DNA from: JACKCR01 sp041390305
GTDB lineage: Bacteria; Eisenbacteria; RBG-16-71-46; CAIMUX01
Assembly (NCBI GenBank): GCA_041390305.1
Contig: JAWKQE010000024.1
Location: 29,876 to 93,875, forward strand
Length of the DNA stretch: 64,000 nucleotides
Reading direction: 5' to 3'
The position numbers were made by a program, and so were the translations under genes. Under the pieces are notes generated by a model that was not told where the DNA came from, ran no database searches, and saw only the letters and a list, made by a program, of their open reading frames with translations. Of the stretch, positions 1 through 8,693 are shown piece after piece. Every line of letters begins with the position of its first letter. Positions within the stretch are counted from its first letter, which is position 1.

Positions 1-470
1 ACGTCCTTGACCGGGAGGCGGAAGATCGTGCGGGTGAAGTAGTGGTAGGCCTTCCCGACCACGATCCGGTGGAACGGGTCGGATCTCCGGATCTTGAACC
101 CGTTGACCAGGTCGACCCCCTCGCGCTCGGCCCAGAGCAGAGCCAGTTCGCGGACGTCGTACTGGGCGTCGCCGTCGGTGTAGAACACCCAGTCCTTCGT
201 CGCCGCGGCGAACCCGCTCTTGAGGGCGCCGCCGTACCCGCGGTTCTGCGGATGGACGACCACGCGGAGCGTGTCCGGGTAGAGGCCTCTGAGCTCCTCG
301 AGGACGTCCTGCACGTGGTCCGGGGACGCGTCGTTGACCACGATCACCTCGAAGTCGTCGGTGAGCTTCCGGGCCGTCTGGTGGGCCACGGCCACCATCG
401 TGGCGATCGTCCCCCAGTCGTTGTACGCGGGGAAGAAGATGGAGAGGCTCTCTCGTCCGGTCGCGGTCAA
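1..470 (-). CDS. GT2 family glycosyltransferase (dolichol-phosphate-mannose-synthase-like), 3' end cut by window
   Basis: Read on the minus strand, this stretch encodes the N-terminal half of a GT-A glycosyltransferase: SIFFPAYNDW at residues 10-19, VIVVNDASPD, then NRGYGGALKSGF and the nucleotide-sugar and metal-binding segment YTDGDAQYD. These are hallmarks of family 2 enzymes that transfer sugars to polyprenyl phosphate or lipid carriers. No ATG exists between the upstream in-frame stop and the conserved core. The best start is a TTG at 468-470 with GAGG about nine bases upstream, so the exact N-terminus is uncertain. The C-terminal part, including any membrane anchor, lies beyond the window edge. 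The gene is divergent from the PpiC lipoprotein. Family assignment is firm; substrate is unknown. Confidence 0.8.
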   Translation of the reverse strand, partial: MTATGRESLSIFFPAYNDWGTIATMVAVAHQTARKLTDDFEVIVVNDASPDHVQDVLEELRGLYPDTLRVVVHPQNRGYGGALKSGFAAATKDWVFYTDGDAQYDVRELALLWAEREGVDLVNGFKIRRSDPFHRIVVGKAYHYFTRTIFRLPVKD

Positions 471-581
471 GTGCTGGATCCTCGGTTCTGGCCCCGTTCG
501 GCGCAGGCCGCGGGCGCTGGGCCCCCCGACCAGGCAGAATCGACGTTTGTCCTTAGCGTTACGGCGCTTAGAGTCCGTTTC

Positions 582-609
582 TTGACCCGCTCCCGAGCTG
601 CGATATGCT
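582..609 (+). promoter_or_regulatory. sigma-70-like promoter for the PpiC lipoprotein gene
   Basis: TTGACC at 582-587 and TATGCT at 604-609 are separated by 16 bases, about 75 bases before the chosen start codon of the PpiC lipoprotein. The -35 matches TTGACC boxes seen before several other genes here (32161, 34185, 36480). Position and similarity are seen; activity is inferred. Confidence 0.5.
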
Positions 610-685
610 CATGGCTTCCGGGCCCGAACTGCGAGCGTACCACGGGCCGCGCCCGGCCCCTAGATGGGAGAACGTGAGAGGAGAG

Positions 686-2425
686 ATGATGATACGGATG
701 TGGGCGGCTCTGGCCCTCGCGACCCTGCTCCTGGCCTGCGGAGGGGAATCGAACCCCGTGGTCATCACCGTCGGGGACGAGACGATCCAGGCGGACGAGT
801 TCCGCTATCTCTTCCGCCAGGAAGCGGCTTCCGACTCCTCCCTCCTGGGGGACGTGGCCGGCCGGATCCGGTACGCCGAGGATCTCGCGGAGGGGCTCCT
901 CTACGAACAGCTCTTCACCGAACTCGAAACGGAGCTCGAGCCCTCGAGAGAGGACCGGATCGTCGACTTCAAGGAACGCCGGATGATCGAGCTCCTTCGG
1001 GTGGCCGAGTACGGTTCGGCGCGGGAGATCAGCGACGCGGAGCTGGCGGCGGCCTACGAGCGGCAGGGGACGCGTCGCCACGTCCGCCGGATCATCGTCG
1101 AGTCGCAGCAGAAGGCGAACGAGATCCGGCGTGCGGTGACGGAAGGCGGTCTCTTCGACCGGGTCGCGCAGCAGGTTTCCCTCGACGAGCGGACCCGGCC
1201 GATCGGGGGAGACCTCGGCTGGCTCTCCTATGCCGACGTACCTCCGCTGGAGCGTGACGAGGTCTGGGCGACGCCCGTGGGAGAGGTCAGCGCGCCGATC
1301 TCGGGCGGGGCGGCCTGGGCCGTGTATCAGATCCTCGAGGAGGAGCCGAACCACAGCCGGGGAACGCTCGAGGAGGAGCGCCGGGCGCTCGAAACCGGGA
1401 TCGCCATGCGCAAGAACGCCCGGGCCGTCGAGCGGTACCGGCGGGATCTCTTCGAGAGGGCGAACTTCCGGATCGACCCGGCCCAGCTCGCCTGGATGAC
1501 CATTCACATGAGGGAGCAGACCCAGTCGGCCGTACGAGGCACGGATATCCTCGGCGATCCGACGACGGAGGAGAAGGATGGGTACCTCCTCAGCCGCGGG
1601 CAGATCCCGTGGACCGGACTTCCCGTCCAGCCTGCCGACACCTCGCGCGTCATCGCGACGTACGACCCAGACGGGAAGGTGCAGCCGCTTCTCGTCTTCG
1701 ACCAGCTGCTGAGCAGCCCGATCCCGACCTGGCCCACGTTCGACAAGAGCGACGACGTCGAGAAGCTGGTCCGCGATCTCGTCCTCGAGCGGCTGGAGCA
1801 GGCCGAAGCGTACCGGCGCGGGCTCGACCAGGCTCCTGAAGTGCGATTCGAGCTCCGCTCCCGGGAGCGGGAGGTGCGCCGGCGGCAGCTCATCCGGAAT
1901 CAGCTCCGGAACCCGAACATCCCGAGTCGGGAGGAGCTGGAGGCCGAGTACCAGCGTCGGCTCGCCGAGTTCACGAGCCCCGAGGCGCGCCGCTTCGTCG
2001 CCTTCAACTCGAAGACCGCGGCCGCGGCCGCCCGTGCGGCCGAGATGATGCGGAACGGCATGCCGATGGCCGAAGTCGCGGCCCAGTTCGGTCCGGAGGA
2101 GAACGTGCAGGCGACGGGCGACTCCGGAACCCCACCGATGACGATGGGGCAGTCCGCGGCTCTCGACGACGTGCTCTTCGCGCTCGATCTCGGAGACGTC
2201 TCGGATCCGATCCCGGTCGGGGACACGTTCACCGTGGCGAAAGTGATCGAGATCATCCCCGCCGAGGTCGCCCCGTTCGAGGACGTGCGCGTCGACCTCC
2301 AGGTGCAGTTGGTGGACGAACGCGTGGAGCCTCTCCAGAAGGAGATGCTGGAGAAGGCGAGGGAGACCTACCCGGTGAACATCGACCTCGCCGCCATTCG
2401 CGCGCTCGATCTGGACGACGAGTAG
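686..2425 (+). CDS. SurA/PpiC-like peptidyl-prolyl isomerase lipoprotein
   Basis: A 579-residue envelope foldase. The ATG at 686 follows GAGAGGAGAG closely and gives a short signal peptide with lipobox LLLAC, Cys18 being the predicted lipidation site; the longer open frame from 605 would bury this signal. Residues about 129-220 form a parvulin (PpiC) domain, with GGDLGWLSYADVPP and a VGEVSAPI segment. A second, more divergent rotamase-like domain lies at about 434-545, with DVLFALDLGDVSDPI. The flanking helices resemble the SurA N-terminal chaperone region. By family it would help fold outer-membrane proteins in the periplasm, which fits an organism with LptD and C25 surface peptidases. The gene stands alone, divergent from the GT2 gene and convergent with the membrane protein at 2525. 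Which rotamase domain is active cannot be told. Confidence 0.85.
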   Translation: MMIRMWAALALATLLLACGGESNPVVITVGDETIQADEFRYLFRQEAASDSSLLGDVAGRIRYAEDLAEGLLYEQLFTELETELEPSREDRIVDFKERRMIELLRVAEYGSAREISDAELAAAYERQGTRRHVRRIIVESQQKANEIRRAVTEGGLFDRVAQQVSLDERTRPIGGDLGWLSYADVPPLERDEVWATPVGEVSAPISGGAAWAVYQILEEEPNHSRGTLEEERRALETGIAMRKNARAVERYRRDLFERANFRIDPAQLAWMTIHMREQTQSAVRGTDILGDPTTEEKDGYLLSRGQIPWTGLPVQPADTSRVIATYDPDGKVQPLLVFDQLLSSPIPTWPTFDKSDDVEKLVRDLVLERLEQAEAYRRGLDQAPEVRFELRSREREVRRRQLIRNQLRNPNIPSREELEAEYQRRLAEFTSPEARRFVAFNSKTAAAAARAAEMMRNGMPMAEVAAQFGPEENVQATGDSGTPPMTMGQSAALDDVLFALDLGDVSDPIPVGDTFTVAKVIEIIPAEVAPFEDVRVDLQVQLVDERVEPLQKEMLEKARETYPVNIDLAAIRALDLDDE

Positions 2426-2524
2426 CGGGCGCGGGCGAAGCCCGGGCGGGGTTCGCCGCGTCAACCGGCAGGTGAGGCTTTGGGCTCCACTCGAGACTGC
2501 AGTGGTGAGTTCCGGGCCGAACGG

Positions 2525-3241
2525 TCAGCCCAGGAGCGCGGTCTCCAGCCACTGGCGCCACATCGGTGCGAGCGTCCACTTGAGGACGATGTCGAGCAGG
2601 AAGAGCGCGACGCTGGCGTAGAGGAACCGCCGGAAGGCATCGGGGCGCCAGCGGGTGCGACGGAGGAAGCGCGCGAAGAAGAGGTGCGCCATCGTGATCG
2701 CCCCCGCGATGAACCCGGCCACGCGCACGTAGGACCAGATCGGCCATCCGACCAGAGCCCCCAGGGATGGAACCTCTCCCAGCCTCACGAGGGAGCCGAC
2801 GTAGTAGTTCATGTAGTCGAGGAGGATCGCTCCGAGGAAGAGTCCGCCGAAGCCCCCACTCACGGTGGAGATGACGAGCGTGAGTGAGTAGTGGAGCGCG
2901 TGCTGGGGCAGGAACAGCCTGGGAGTGCCTTCCGGTCCGATCCCCGTTTCGATGTAGCGGAACATTTCCTCGCGATACATCTCTCCCCGGAGGATGGTGC
3001 TGCCGGCCGCGTCCGGGAAGTGGATGGTCACCTGGATCGTGGCGATCGAGACGCAGAGGGCCCAGAAGAGCATGTGACGGAAGCCGGCCCCCAGGTCCGA
3101 CCTCTGGAGATCCGAGTAGAGGACGGCATAGGCGAGCGCGGATTGGACGACGAGGAGAAGCCAGGTCGAACGGGCGAACACGAGAGACGTCCCGAGTGCC
3201 GCGGCCAGGGCGAGCAGGACGTAGACCCTCGGTCCCGTCAC
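2525..3241 (-). CDS. Uncharacterised integral membrane protein downstream of UbiA
   Basis: A 238-residue protein that I do not recognise. It has about six hydrophobic segments: at the N-terminus (VYVLLALAAALGTSLVF), around HMLFWALCVSIATIQVTI, around YSLTLVISTVSGGFGGLFLGAILL, then WSYVRVAGFIAGAITMAHLFF and a last one near YASVALFLLDIVLKW. A loop with REEMFRYIETGIGPEG may be outside the membrane. It starts with GTG only one base after the UbiA stop codon, so the two are almost certainly cotranscribed and probably work on the same lipid product, for example as a membrane reductase, carrier or flippase. That role is a guess from context alone. Confidence 0.6.
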   Translation of the reverse strand: MTGPRVYVLLALAAALGTSLVFARSTWLLLVVQSALAYAVLYSDLQRSDLGAGFRHMLFWALCVSIATIQVTIHFPDAAGSTILRGEMYREEMFRYIETGIGPEGTPRLFLPQHALHYSLTLVISTVSGGFGGLFLGAILLDYMNYYVGSLVRLGEVPSLGALVGWPIWSYVRVAGFIAGAITMAHLFFARFLRRTRWRPDAFRRFLYASVALFLLDIVLKWTLAPMWRQWLETALLG

Positions 3242-3242
3242 G

Positions 3243-4160
3243 CTAGAAGCCCGCGTACTTGAGGAGGTAGGACGCCATGAACGCGATCTGGGCCGCGAAC
3301 ATCATCATGTACATGTGGCGCCAGGATACGTGGTTCTCGGTGCGGGCGAGCGCGTCCGGATCTCTCAGGATGAGGGAGACGGTGTAGGCACCCCAGGCGG
3401 CCAGTCCAAATCCGACGATGTAGAGCATCCAGGTCACACCGGTGAGATGTCCCGTATATGCGCCGACGGGGATCAGGAGGAAAGGGAACACGAAGAAGGG
3501 GGAGATCATCCACGCCGCCTTGCGCGGTCCGTACTTGATCGGGAGCGTGATGCAGCCGCCCGCCTCATCGCCCTTCATGTCCGCGAAGTCCTTCGTCGTG
3601 GAGGCGCCGAGGAGGAAGAGTCCGAAGATCATGCCGATGAACCAGGCCTCTCCATGGGCGTCGAGCACACTCCGGGCCGACGACCATCCCGCGACCTTGA
3701 GGAGCACGCCGCGGGGGATGGCGATCGTGAGGTTGGCGAGGATCGCGTTCGCCTTCGTACGGAACGGGGGAACGGAGTAGATGACGGTGAGGAGTGCGGC
3801 CGCGGAGGCGATCACGAAGCACTCCAGACCGACCAGTGCGGCGAGTCCGAGGGCGATCGCGTAGAGAACCAGGGTGACCCAGCCGGCCTCGCGGATCGAC
3901 ATCCGACCGGACGGGATCGGTCGACCTGGCTTGTTCACCCGGTCGACCTCGAGATCGTAGATCTGGTTGATCGCGTTGGAAGCCCCGTTGAGGACGGCTG
4001 CCATCAGCGTGCCCAGGAAGATGTCGAGGATGCGGTGCGGCGTGACCGGGACAGGGTGTCCCGCGCCGAGCGCGGTGAGGCCGCCCGAGAGCATCCCGAG
4101 CGCGGGAGCGATCAGGGTGAAGGGGCGAGCGAACTCCCAATAGAGGTGCAATCTGGGCAT
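3243..4160 (-). CDS. UbiA-family polyprenyl transferase
   Basis: A 305-residue intramembrane prenyltransferase with about eight or nine membrane segments. Both Asp-rich motifs of the superfamily are visible: NAINQIYDLEVDRVNKPGRP near residue 62 (the NDxxDxxxD equivalent, with NQ replacing ND) and KDFADMKGDEAGG near residue 193. The ATG at 4158-4160 is preceded on the minus strand by AGGATCCCT and leads directly into the first conserved helix, so the much longer open frame upstream was ignored. Enzymes of this type attach a prenyl chain to an aromatic ring, chlorophyllide, haem, or a glycerol phosphate. The sequence resembles the chlorophyll-synthase/(di)geranylgeranylglyceryl-phosphate-synthase side of the family, but the acceptor cannot be fixed. 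It forms an operon with the membrane protein at 2525-3241. Confidence 0.85.
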   Translation of the reverse strand: MPRLHLYWEFARPFTLIAPALGMLSGGLTALGAGHPVPVTPHRILDIFLGTLMAAVLNGASNAINQIYDLEVDRVNKPGRPIPSGRMSIREAGWVTLVLYAIALGLAALVGLECFVIASAAALLTVIYSVPPFRTKANAILANLTIAIPRGVLLKVAGWSSARSVLDAHGEAWFIGMIFGLFLLGASTTKDFADMKGDEAGGCITLPIKYGPRKAAWMISPFFVFPFLLIPVGAYTGHLTGVTWMLYIVGFGLAAWGAYTVSLILRDPDALARTENHVSWRHMYMMMFAAQIAFMASYLLKYAGF

Positions 4161-4338
4161 AGGGATCCTATGAAGGCAAAGTCGAAAGACTATCACAGAG
4201 CGGGGAGGTCGAGAAGGGCGGCGTTTTGGTCGCCATCGGCGGAACCCCATGGGGGGACTCGGGTACCCGAGTTCAGCCCTTCCGGTTGGTCTCCGCAGAC
4301 GGGCGAACTCGATGGGGAACCCCTCCCACCCCGGAACC

Positions 4339-4368
4339 TTGACACTCTCGCGTCGTGGGTGCGACCCT
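4339..4368 (+). promoter_or_regulatory. Candidate promoter of the C25 peptidase gene
   Basis: TTGACA at 4339-4344 is followed after 18 bases by GACCCT at 4363-4368, about 70 bases before the ATG at 4437. The flank CGGAACCTTGACA is repeated exactly at 13781-13793 before the EIIA-Ntr gene. The -10 is weak. Confidence 0.35.
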
Positions 4369-4436
4369 CGGCCGACGAGTGCGCTGTCGCACATTGGCTT
4401 GGAGTTCCCGGGTCGAGCCCGGATCGGAGCAGAACG

Positions 4437-7400
4437 ATGAAGTTCCCCCTGACCGCCTTCCTGGTTCTCCTCATGGCAGCCATCGGGCTCGACGTCCGCG
4501 CGGAGGCCGAGCCCGTGGAGTTGCTGAGTTCCACCCAGGACGAGGTCTTGGTCCGTGTCACCGTGCCGACGCCCGACTATCTCCCCACCCCCGAGAACGG
4601 TGACGTGGAGGTGCTCATCGACGGTTGGGCCAACGGCGGAGAGGTTGGGGCGCCCGAACTCCCGGTTCGCGGCGTCCTGATCGGGATTCCCGAGGGCGCA
4701 CAACCGACTCTCGAGGTGGTGTCCGTCGAGTCGTACTTCGAGCCGGGCCGCAGGCCGCAGCCAGTGCCCACCGTCACGATCAGCGATCCCGACGGGGAGA
4801 TCCCCCTGCAGGACGTCCAGTACCTGGCCGAGCGCGAGCTGTTCGCCCGAACGAGCCCGGTGGGCTGGGCGGAGCTGGGTTCGGCGGGGCAGATGCGTCA
4901 CCTTCGGGTCGTGCCCGTCTCCATCCACCCCGTGAGGTGGGACCCCACCCGGGGCGGCCTGCTCGTGGCGAAGGAGGTGACCTTCCGCGTTCGCTTCCCT
5001 CAGGCGGCGGAGCCGAGGGACGCAGCCGCTCGGATCCCGCGCGACCACGAAGTCTGGGAGCGCCGGTATGCGCGCAGCGTCCTCAACTGGGACGAAGCCT
5101 CGAACTTCGTTCGGCTCGCGCCGCGCGCGGAGCCGCTCCCATCCTCGGCCCAGGCCCGGCGGGGTGGCGGTTCCTCGGAGTTCCGGATCGACGTGGACGC
5201 GAACGACATCTACGGCATCACCTATGAGTCCTTGGTCGCGGCGGGGTGGGACCTGGGGACGGTTCCCAAGGAACGGGTCGTGATGGAGGAGCGGTTCTGG
5301 CGTGAGGCCGACGCGACGATGGACACGAACGAAACGCCGATCCACGTCGTCGACGCGAACGCGGACGGTGAGTTCGGCCCCGGAGACACGATCGTCTTCT
5401 ACGGCGTGATGATGTTCGACCGGATCGAACTCGAGCCGTGGGAGCGTCGGTCGGGCCGGACGAACTCCTACTTCCTCACCGTTCGGGACGAAGACGGCGC
5501 GAGGATGGGCGTGGGGTCATCGACGCTGAACCGGAACGACCTCACCTCCGTTTCCACCTGCGAATGGACGAAACGGTTCGAGGAGGAGAAGTACCACATC
5601 CTCTGGTCGATCCTGGGGGAGGATCAGTATCCGCTCGAGGAAGGCGTCCAGCATCTCATGAACGACCACTACGTGTGGTTCACCGACCCCGGGTCGAATC
5701 CGATTCACTTCGACCTGCCGGGATACGCGAGCGGCGTTGCGTTCGATCTCCGGGTCCAGCAGGCCTACCGGCTCGCAAACCGGTTGCAGCCTCTCGCCAC
5801 CGTCCGGATCGGCCTGACCGAGAGTGTCGCCATCGAGTTCCCGGATCTGACCGTCGCGCGGGACATGGGAGCCCAGGAGTATCACTTCGAGGGGACCGAT
5901 CTCACGGGGCTGCAACTCGGCGAGCGCGGCAACGACTTCTATATGAACTCCGCGTCGGGACGCACAGGTGCGTATGTGGATTGGTTCCAGTGGACCTACC
6001 GAAGGAACCCGAAGGCGTACTTCGATCGGATCGATTTCGACACCGATGGGCTGACCGGCGCCCGTCAGTGGGACTTCGCCGGATTCGGTGGGACCGATCT
6101 CGTGCTCCTCGACGTCACGGACCCCGTGACGCCGGTCCGTCTCGACATCGCCGCGTCGCAGATCTCAGGGTCTGGTTCGAACCGGGTGGCCCGGGTCCAG
6201 CTCGATCTCGGCGACTCCGGCGTGGAGCGGACTCTGGCGATGGGCCGGATCTCCGCGCTGCTTCCGCCCAAGGCCATCGAGAAGACTTCCGGTGTCGACA
6301 TCTCCGCGCCGCGGAGTTCCGACGTCGTCGTCATCTGTCACCCGGACTTCCTGGATGGAATGCAGCCCTGGGTGGACCATCGCACGACGCAGGGGTGGGA
6401 CGTGGAGCTCGTGTCGGTGCGCGACGTCTACGACCAGTTCAACGGGGGACGGGTGTGGCCCGAAGCGATCCGGAACTTCCTCCGTTACTCGTTCCGCACC
6501 CGTGAAGCGCCGCCGTCCTTCGTGCTGCTGGTCGGTGACGCGAGCCTCGACGTGGCCGGGGTGCTCAATACGAGTGCGCCGAACTACGTACCGACCCAGA
6601 CCGTCTTCTCGAATGCGTTCTCCCCGGACCTGGGCTTCCAGCTCGTGGCGTGCGATCACTACTTCGTCGACGATCTCGTCGGCACCGGGAACGATTTCGA
6701 CCTCTACCCCGACGCGTCGGTCGGACGGCTGCCTGTCGGGAGCCTGTCCGGGGAAGATGACCAGCTACCGAACCTCGTCGAGAAGATCATCGCGTACGAC
6801 AGGTACTCGGACACCCAGGCCTGGAGGAACCGGATCCTCCTCAGCGCGGACGACGAGTTCTCGAGCCGGATCGACAACGACCAACCGTATCAGTTCCGCG
6901 GGGACCCGAATCGGGATTGGCCGAGGCGCTCGGAGTCGGTCTTCCGGTACGGGTGCCGCGAAGCAAGGCGGGCGGTGCAGGCCGGTGGGTTCTCCGACGT
7001 GGTGGTCGACACGTTCTTCGTCGCGGCGTACCTGGATTCGGTCGCCTGTCTCGGCCGTTGCGTGCCGATCGGAGATCCGCCTCCCACGGTGTGTGAGGAC
7101 CAGTATTGCCGCGTGGGCACGGGCGGCGAGATCCTCGATATCATCGAGTTTCCCGCGAAGGACGGGCCTGAGACCGCCGCCGACGCTCGGGACAAGATCG
7201 GTGTGCCGGAGCTGCTACGGGAGAAGCTCGATCGGGGAAACCTCTTCTGGGTGATCCAGTCCCACGCGAACCGTGCGCAGGCGGGGCACGAGGAGATGTG
7301 GCTCGACTCGGACGCGCGCCTCGTGCACGACTCGGCCCTCCTCCAGAACGAGGGGAAGCCGTTCATCTTCTTCGGCTTCGGTTGCCACATGGCGGAGTTC

Positions 7401-8681
7401 GCCTCCCCCGACGAGGAATCGTTCACACGTGGCGATTCGATGACGGAGCGGATGCTCTTCCTGGACCGAAGCCGCGGAGCCGTCGCGGGTATCGCCTCGA
7501 CCGCCTACGAGTGGCTTCCGGACAACGACCTCCCTCTCGTTCCCTTCTTCCAGCATTGGTTCCAGAGCCCGCCGGCCGGGCCCGACGGCAGCTCGCGCTG
7601 GCTCCTCGGGGAGATGATCGATTCGGGGAAGGTGTTCTCCCGGAATCAGAGCCCGAACGACACGAGTCGGAGGGGGATGGTTGCGACCTATGTGCTCCTC
7701 GGTGACCCGACCATGACGGTCGACCTCGCGCCGCCACGGAGCGACGTCGTGGAGGTCGATGGCGTTCCGTGGTCGGGTGACGACGACCTCAGGTCTTCGG
7801 CCGCCTCGGACGACGTCACGATCGAAGTCCGCTTCCGCGACGAGGTCGCGCTCGATGCGGTCGAAGTGACCGTCGCGGGCGTTCCCGCCGACACCTCCAC
7901 CTACGAGGTGATGCCGGATCCCGACTACGCCCAGACCGACCGAAGGGCGTTGGTCCACTTCGAGACGTCGCTCGACGTTCCGGCCGACGACTACGACATC
8001 GTGATCAGTGCGACGGACCACGCGGGACGCACGCGGAACGTGGCCTTCCCGGTCCGCTACGAAGCGTCGTTCGCTCGGCTCCAGGGCACGTCCTTCGTCG
8101 ATCTCTCCGACGGCGACATCGTCATTCCCGGCGATCGGCTGAGGGTCGAACTGTCCGTGCCCGTGCCCGTGTCCGCGGAGGAGATCCAACTGCTCGTGGA
8201 CGGTGTGCCGCTCACGGTCGACGAGTTCGTTCCCGGGACCGAAGGGGCCGTCCAGGACTGGAACTGGACCGTGTTCGGCTGGCTGACCGAGCAGCCGTCT
8301 GAAGGGTTCGAGCTGCAGGTCGCGGTCTCGACGCGGGAGGGGGAGTCGGCCTATCGCACGGTGTCGCTCCTTCCGAACGCGGACGAGGCGGAACTCGAGT
8401 ATGCCGTCAACATCCCGAACCCGTTCACCGATTCCACCGCGTTCGTCTACCGCCTGAGCGGCCTGGTCGAGTCCGTCGACGTCACGGTGTTCACGCTCGG
8501 CGGCCGGAAGATCTGGACCGGGAGCGGGCCGGTCTACGCGGGGCGTTCCTCGCTGGACTGGGATGGTCGGGACCTGGACGGTGATCAGGTCGCGAACGGG
8601 GTCTATTTCTACAAGTTCGTGATGAAGACCCTGGGTGGGAACGAGGTCACGAAAGTGGACCGGATCGCCCGCGTGCGCTGA
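4437..8681 (+). CDS. Gingipain-like C25 family cysteine peptidase with FlgD-like C-terminal domain
   Basis: A secreted protein of 1414 residues. The ATG at 4437 begins a clear signal peptide (MKFPLTAFLVLLMAAIG, cleavage near VRA). Residues about 20-600 contain the propeptide and N-terminal beta domains typical of C25 proteins. The catalytic domain starts near residue 628 (DVVVICHPDFLDGM), and LVGDASLDVAG marks the caspase-like core. The probable catalytic pair is His943 (IQSHANRA) and Cys983 (FGFGCHMAEF), 40 residues apart. Residues 1324-1414 (NIPNPFTDST to NGVYFYKFVMK) form a FlgD-like Ig domain of the type used as a type IX sorting signal. Both the secreted gingipain-like peptidases and the T9SS sortase PorU share this architecture, so a PorU-like role is a real alternative. 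It is monocistronic, with a putative promoter at 4339. Confidence 0.85.
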   Translation: MKFPLTAFLVLLMAAIGLDVRAEAEPVELLSSTQDEVLVRVTVPTPDYLPTPENGDVEVLIDGWANGGEVGAPELPVRGVLIGIPEGAQPTLEVVSVESYFEPGRRPQPVPTVTISDPDGEIPLQDVQYLAERELFARTSPVGWAELGSAGQMRHLRVVPVSIHPVRWDPTRGGLLVAKEVTFRVRFPQAAEPRDAAARIPRDHEVWERRYARSVLNWDEASNFVRLAPRAEPLPSSAQARRGGGSSEFRIDVDANDIYGITYESLVAAGWDLGTVPKERVVMEERFWREADATMDTNETPIHVVDANADGEFGPGDTIVFYGVMMFDRIELEPWERRSGRTNSYFLTVRDEDGARMGVGSSTLNRNDLTSVSTCEWTKRFEEEKYHILWSILGEDQYPLEEGVQHLMNDHYVWFTDPGSNPIHFDLPGYASGVAFDLRVQQAYRLANRLQPLATVRIGLTESVAIEFPDLTVARDMGAQEYHFEGTDLTGLQLGERGNDFYMNSASGRTGAYVDWFQWTYRRNPKAYFDRIDFDTDGLTGARQWDFAGFGGTDLVLLDVTDPVTPVRLDIAASQISGSGSNRVARVQLDLGDSGVERTLAMGRISALLPPKAIEKTSGVDISAPRSSDVVVICHPDFLDGMQPWVDHRTTQGWDVELVSVRDVYDQFNGGRVWPEAIRNFLRYSFRTREAPPSFVLLVGDASLDVAGVLNTSAPNYVPTQTVFSNAFSPDLGFQLVACDHYFVDDLVGTGNDFDLYPDASVGRLPVGSLSGEDDQLPNLVEKIIAYDRYSDTQAWRNRILLSADDEFSSRIDNDQPYQFRGDPNRDWPRRSESVFRYGCREARRAVQAGGFSDVVVDTFFVAAYLDSVACLGRCVPIGDPPPTVCEDQYCRVGTGGEILDIIEFPAKDGPETAADARDKIGVPELLREKLDRGNLFWVIQSHANRAQAGHEEMWLDSDARLVHDSALLQNEGKPFIFFGFGCHMAEFASPDEESFTRGDSMTERMLFLDRSRGAVAGIASTAYEWLPDNDLPLVPFFQHWFQSPPAGPDGSSRWLLGEMIDSGKVFSRNQSPNDTSRRGMVATYVLLGDPTMTVDLAPPRSDVVEVDGVPWSGDDDLRSSAASDDVTIEVRFRDEVALDAVEVTVAGVPADTSTYEVMPDPDYAQTDRRALVHFETSLDVPADDYDIVISATDHAGRTRNVAFPVRYEASFARLQGTSFVDLSDGDIVIPGDRLRVELSVPVPVSAEEIQLLVDGVPLTVDEFVPGTEGAVQDWNWTVFGWLTEQPSEGFELQVAVSTREGESAYRTVSLLPNADEAELEYAVNIPNPFTDSTAFVYRLSGLVESVDVTVFTLGGRKIWTGSGPVYAGRSSLDWDGRDLDGDQVANGVYFYKFVMKTLGGNEVTKVDRIARVR

Positions 8682-8693
8682 GCCGCGCGCGGG

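Noticed and set aside
467..2464. Long minus-strand open frame opposite the PpiC lipoprotein gene, and many similar frames across the window
   Set aside because: High-GC shadow frames: Arg/Gly/Pro/His-rich, no domains, no ribosome binding sites, fully covered by a recognisable gene on the other strand.
3315..4436. N-terminal extension of the C25 peptidase from 3315
   Set aside because: It overlaps the UbiA gene on the other strand, and a perfect signal peptide begins at the ATG at 4437.
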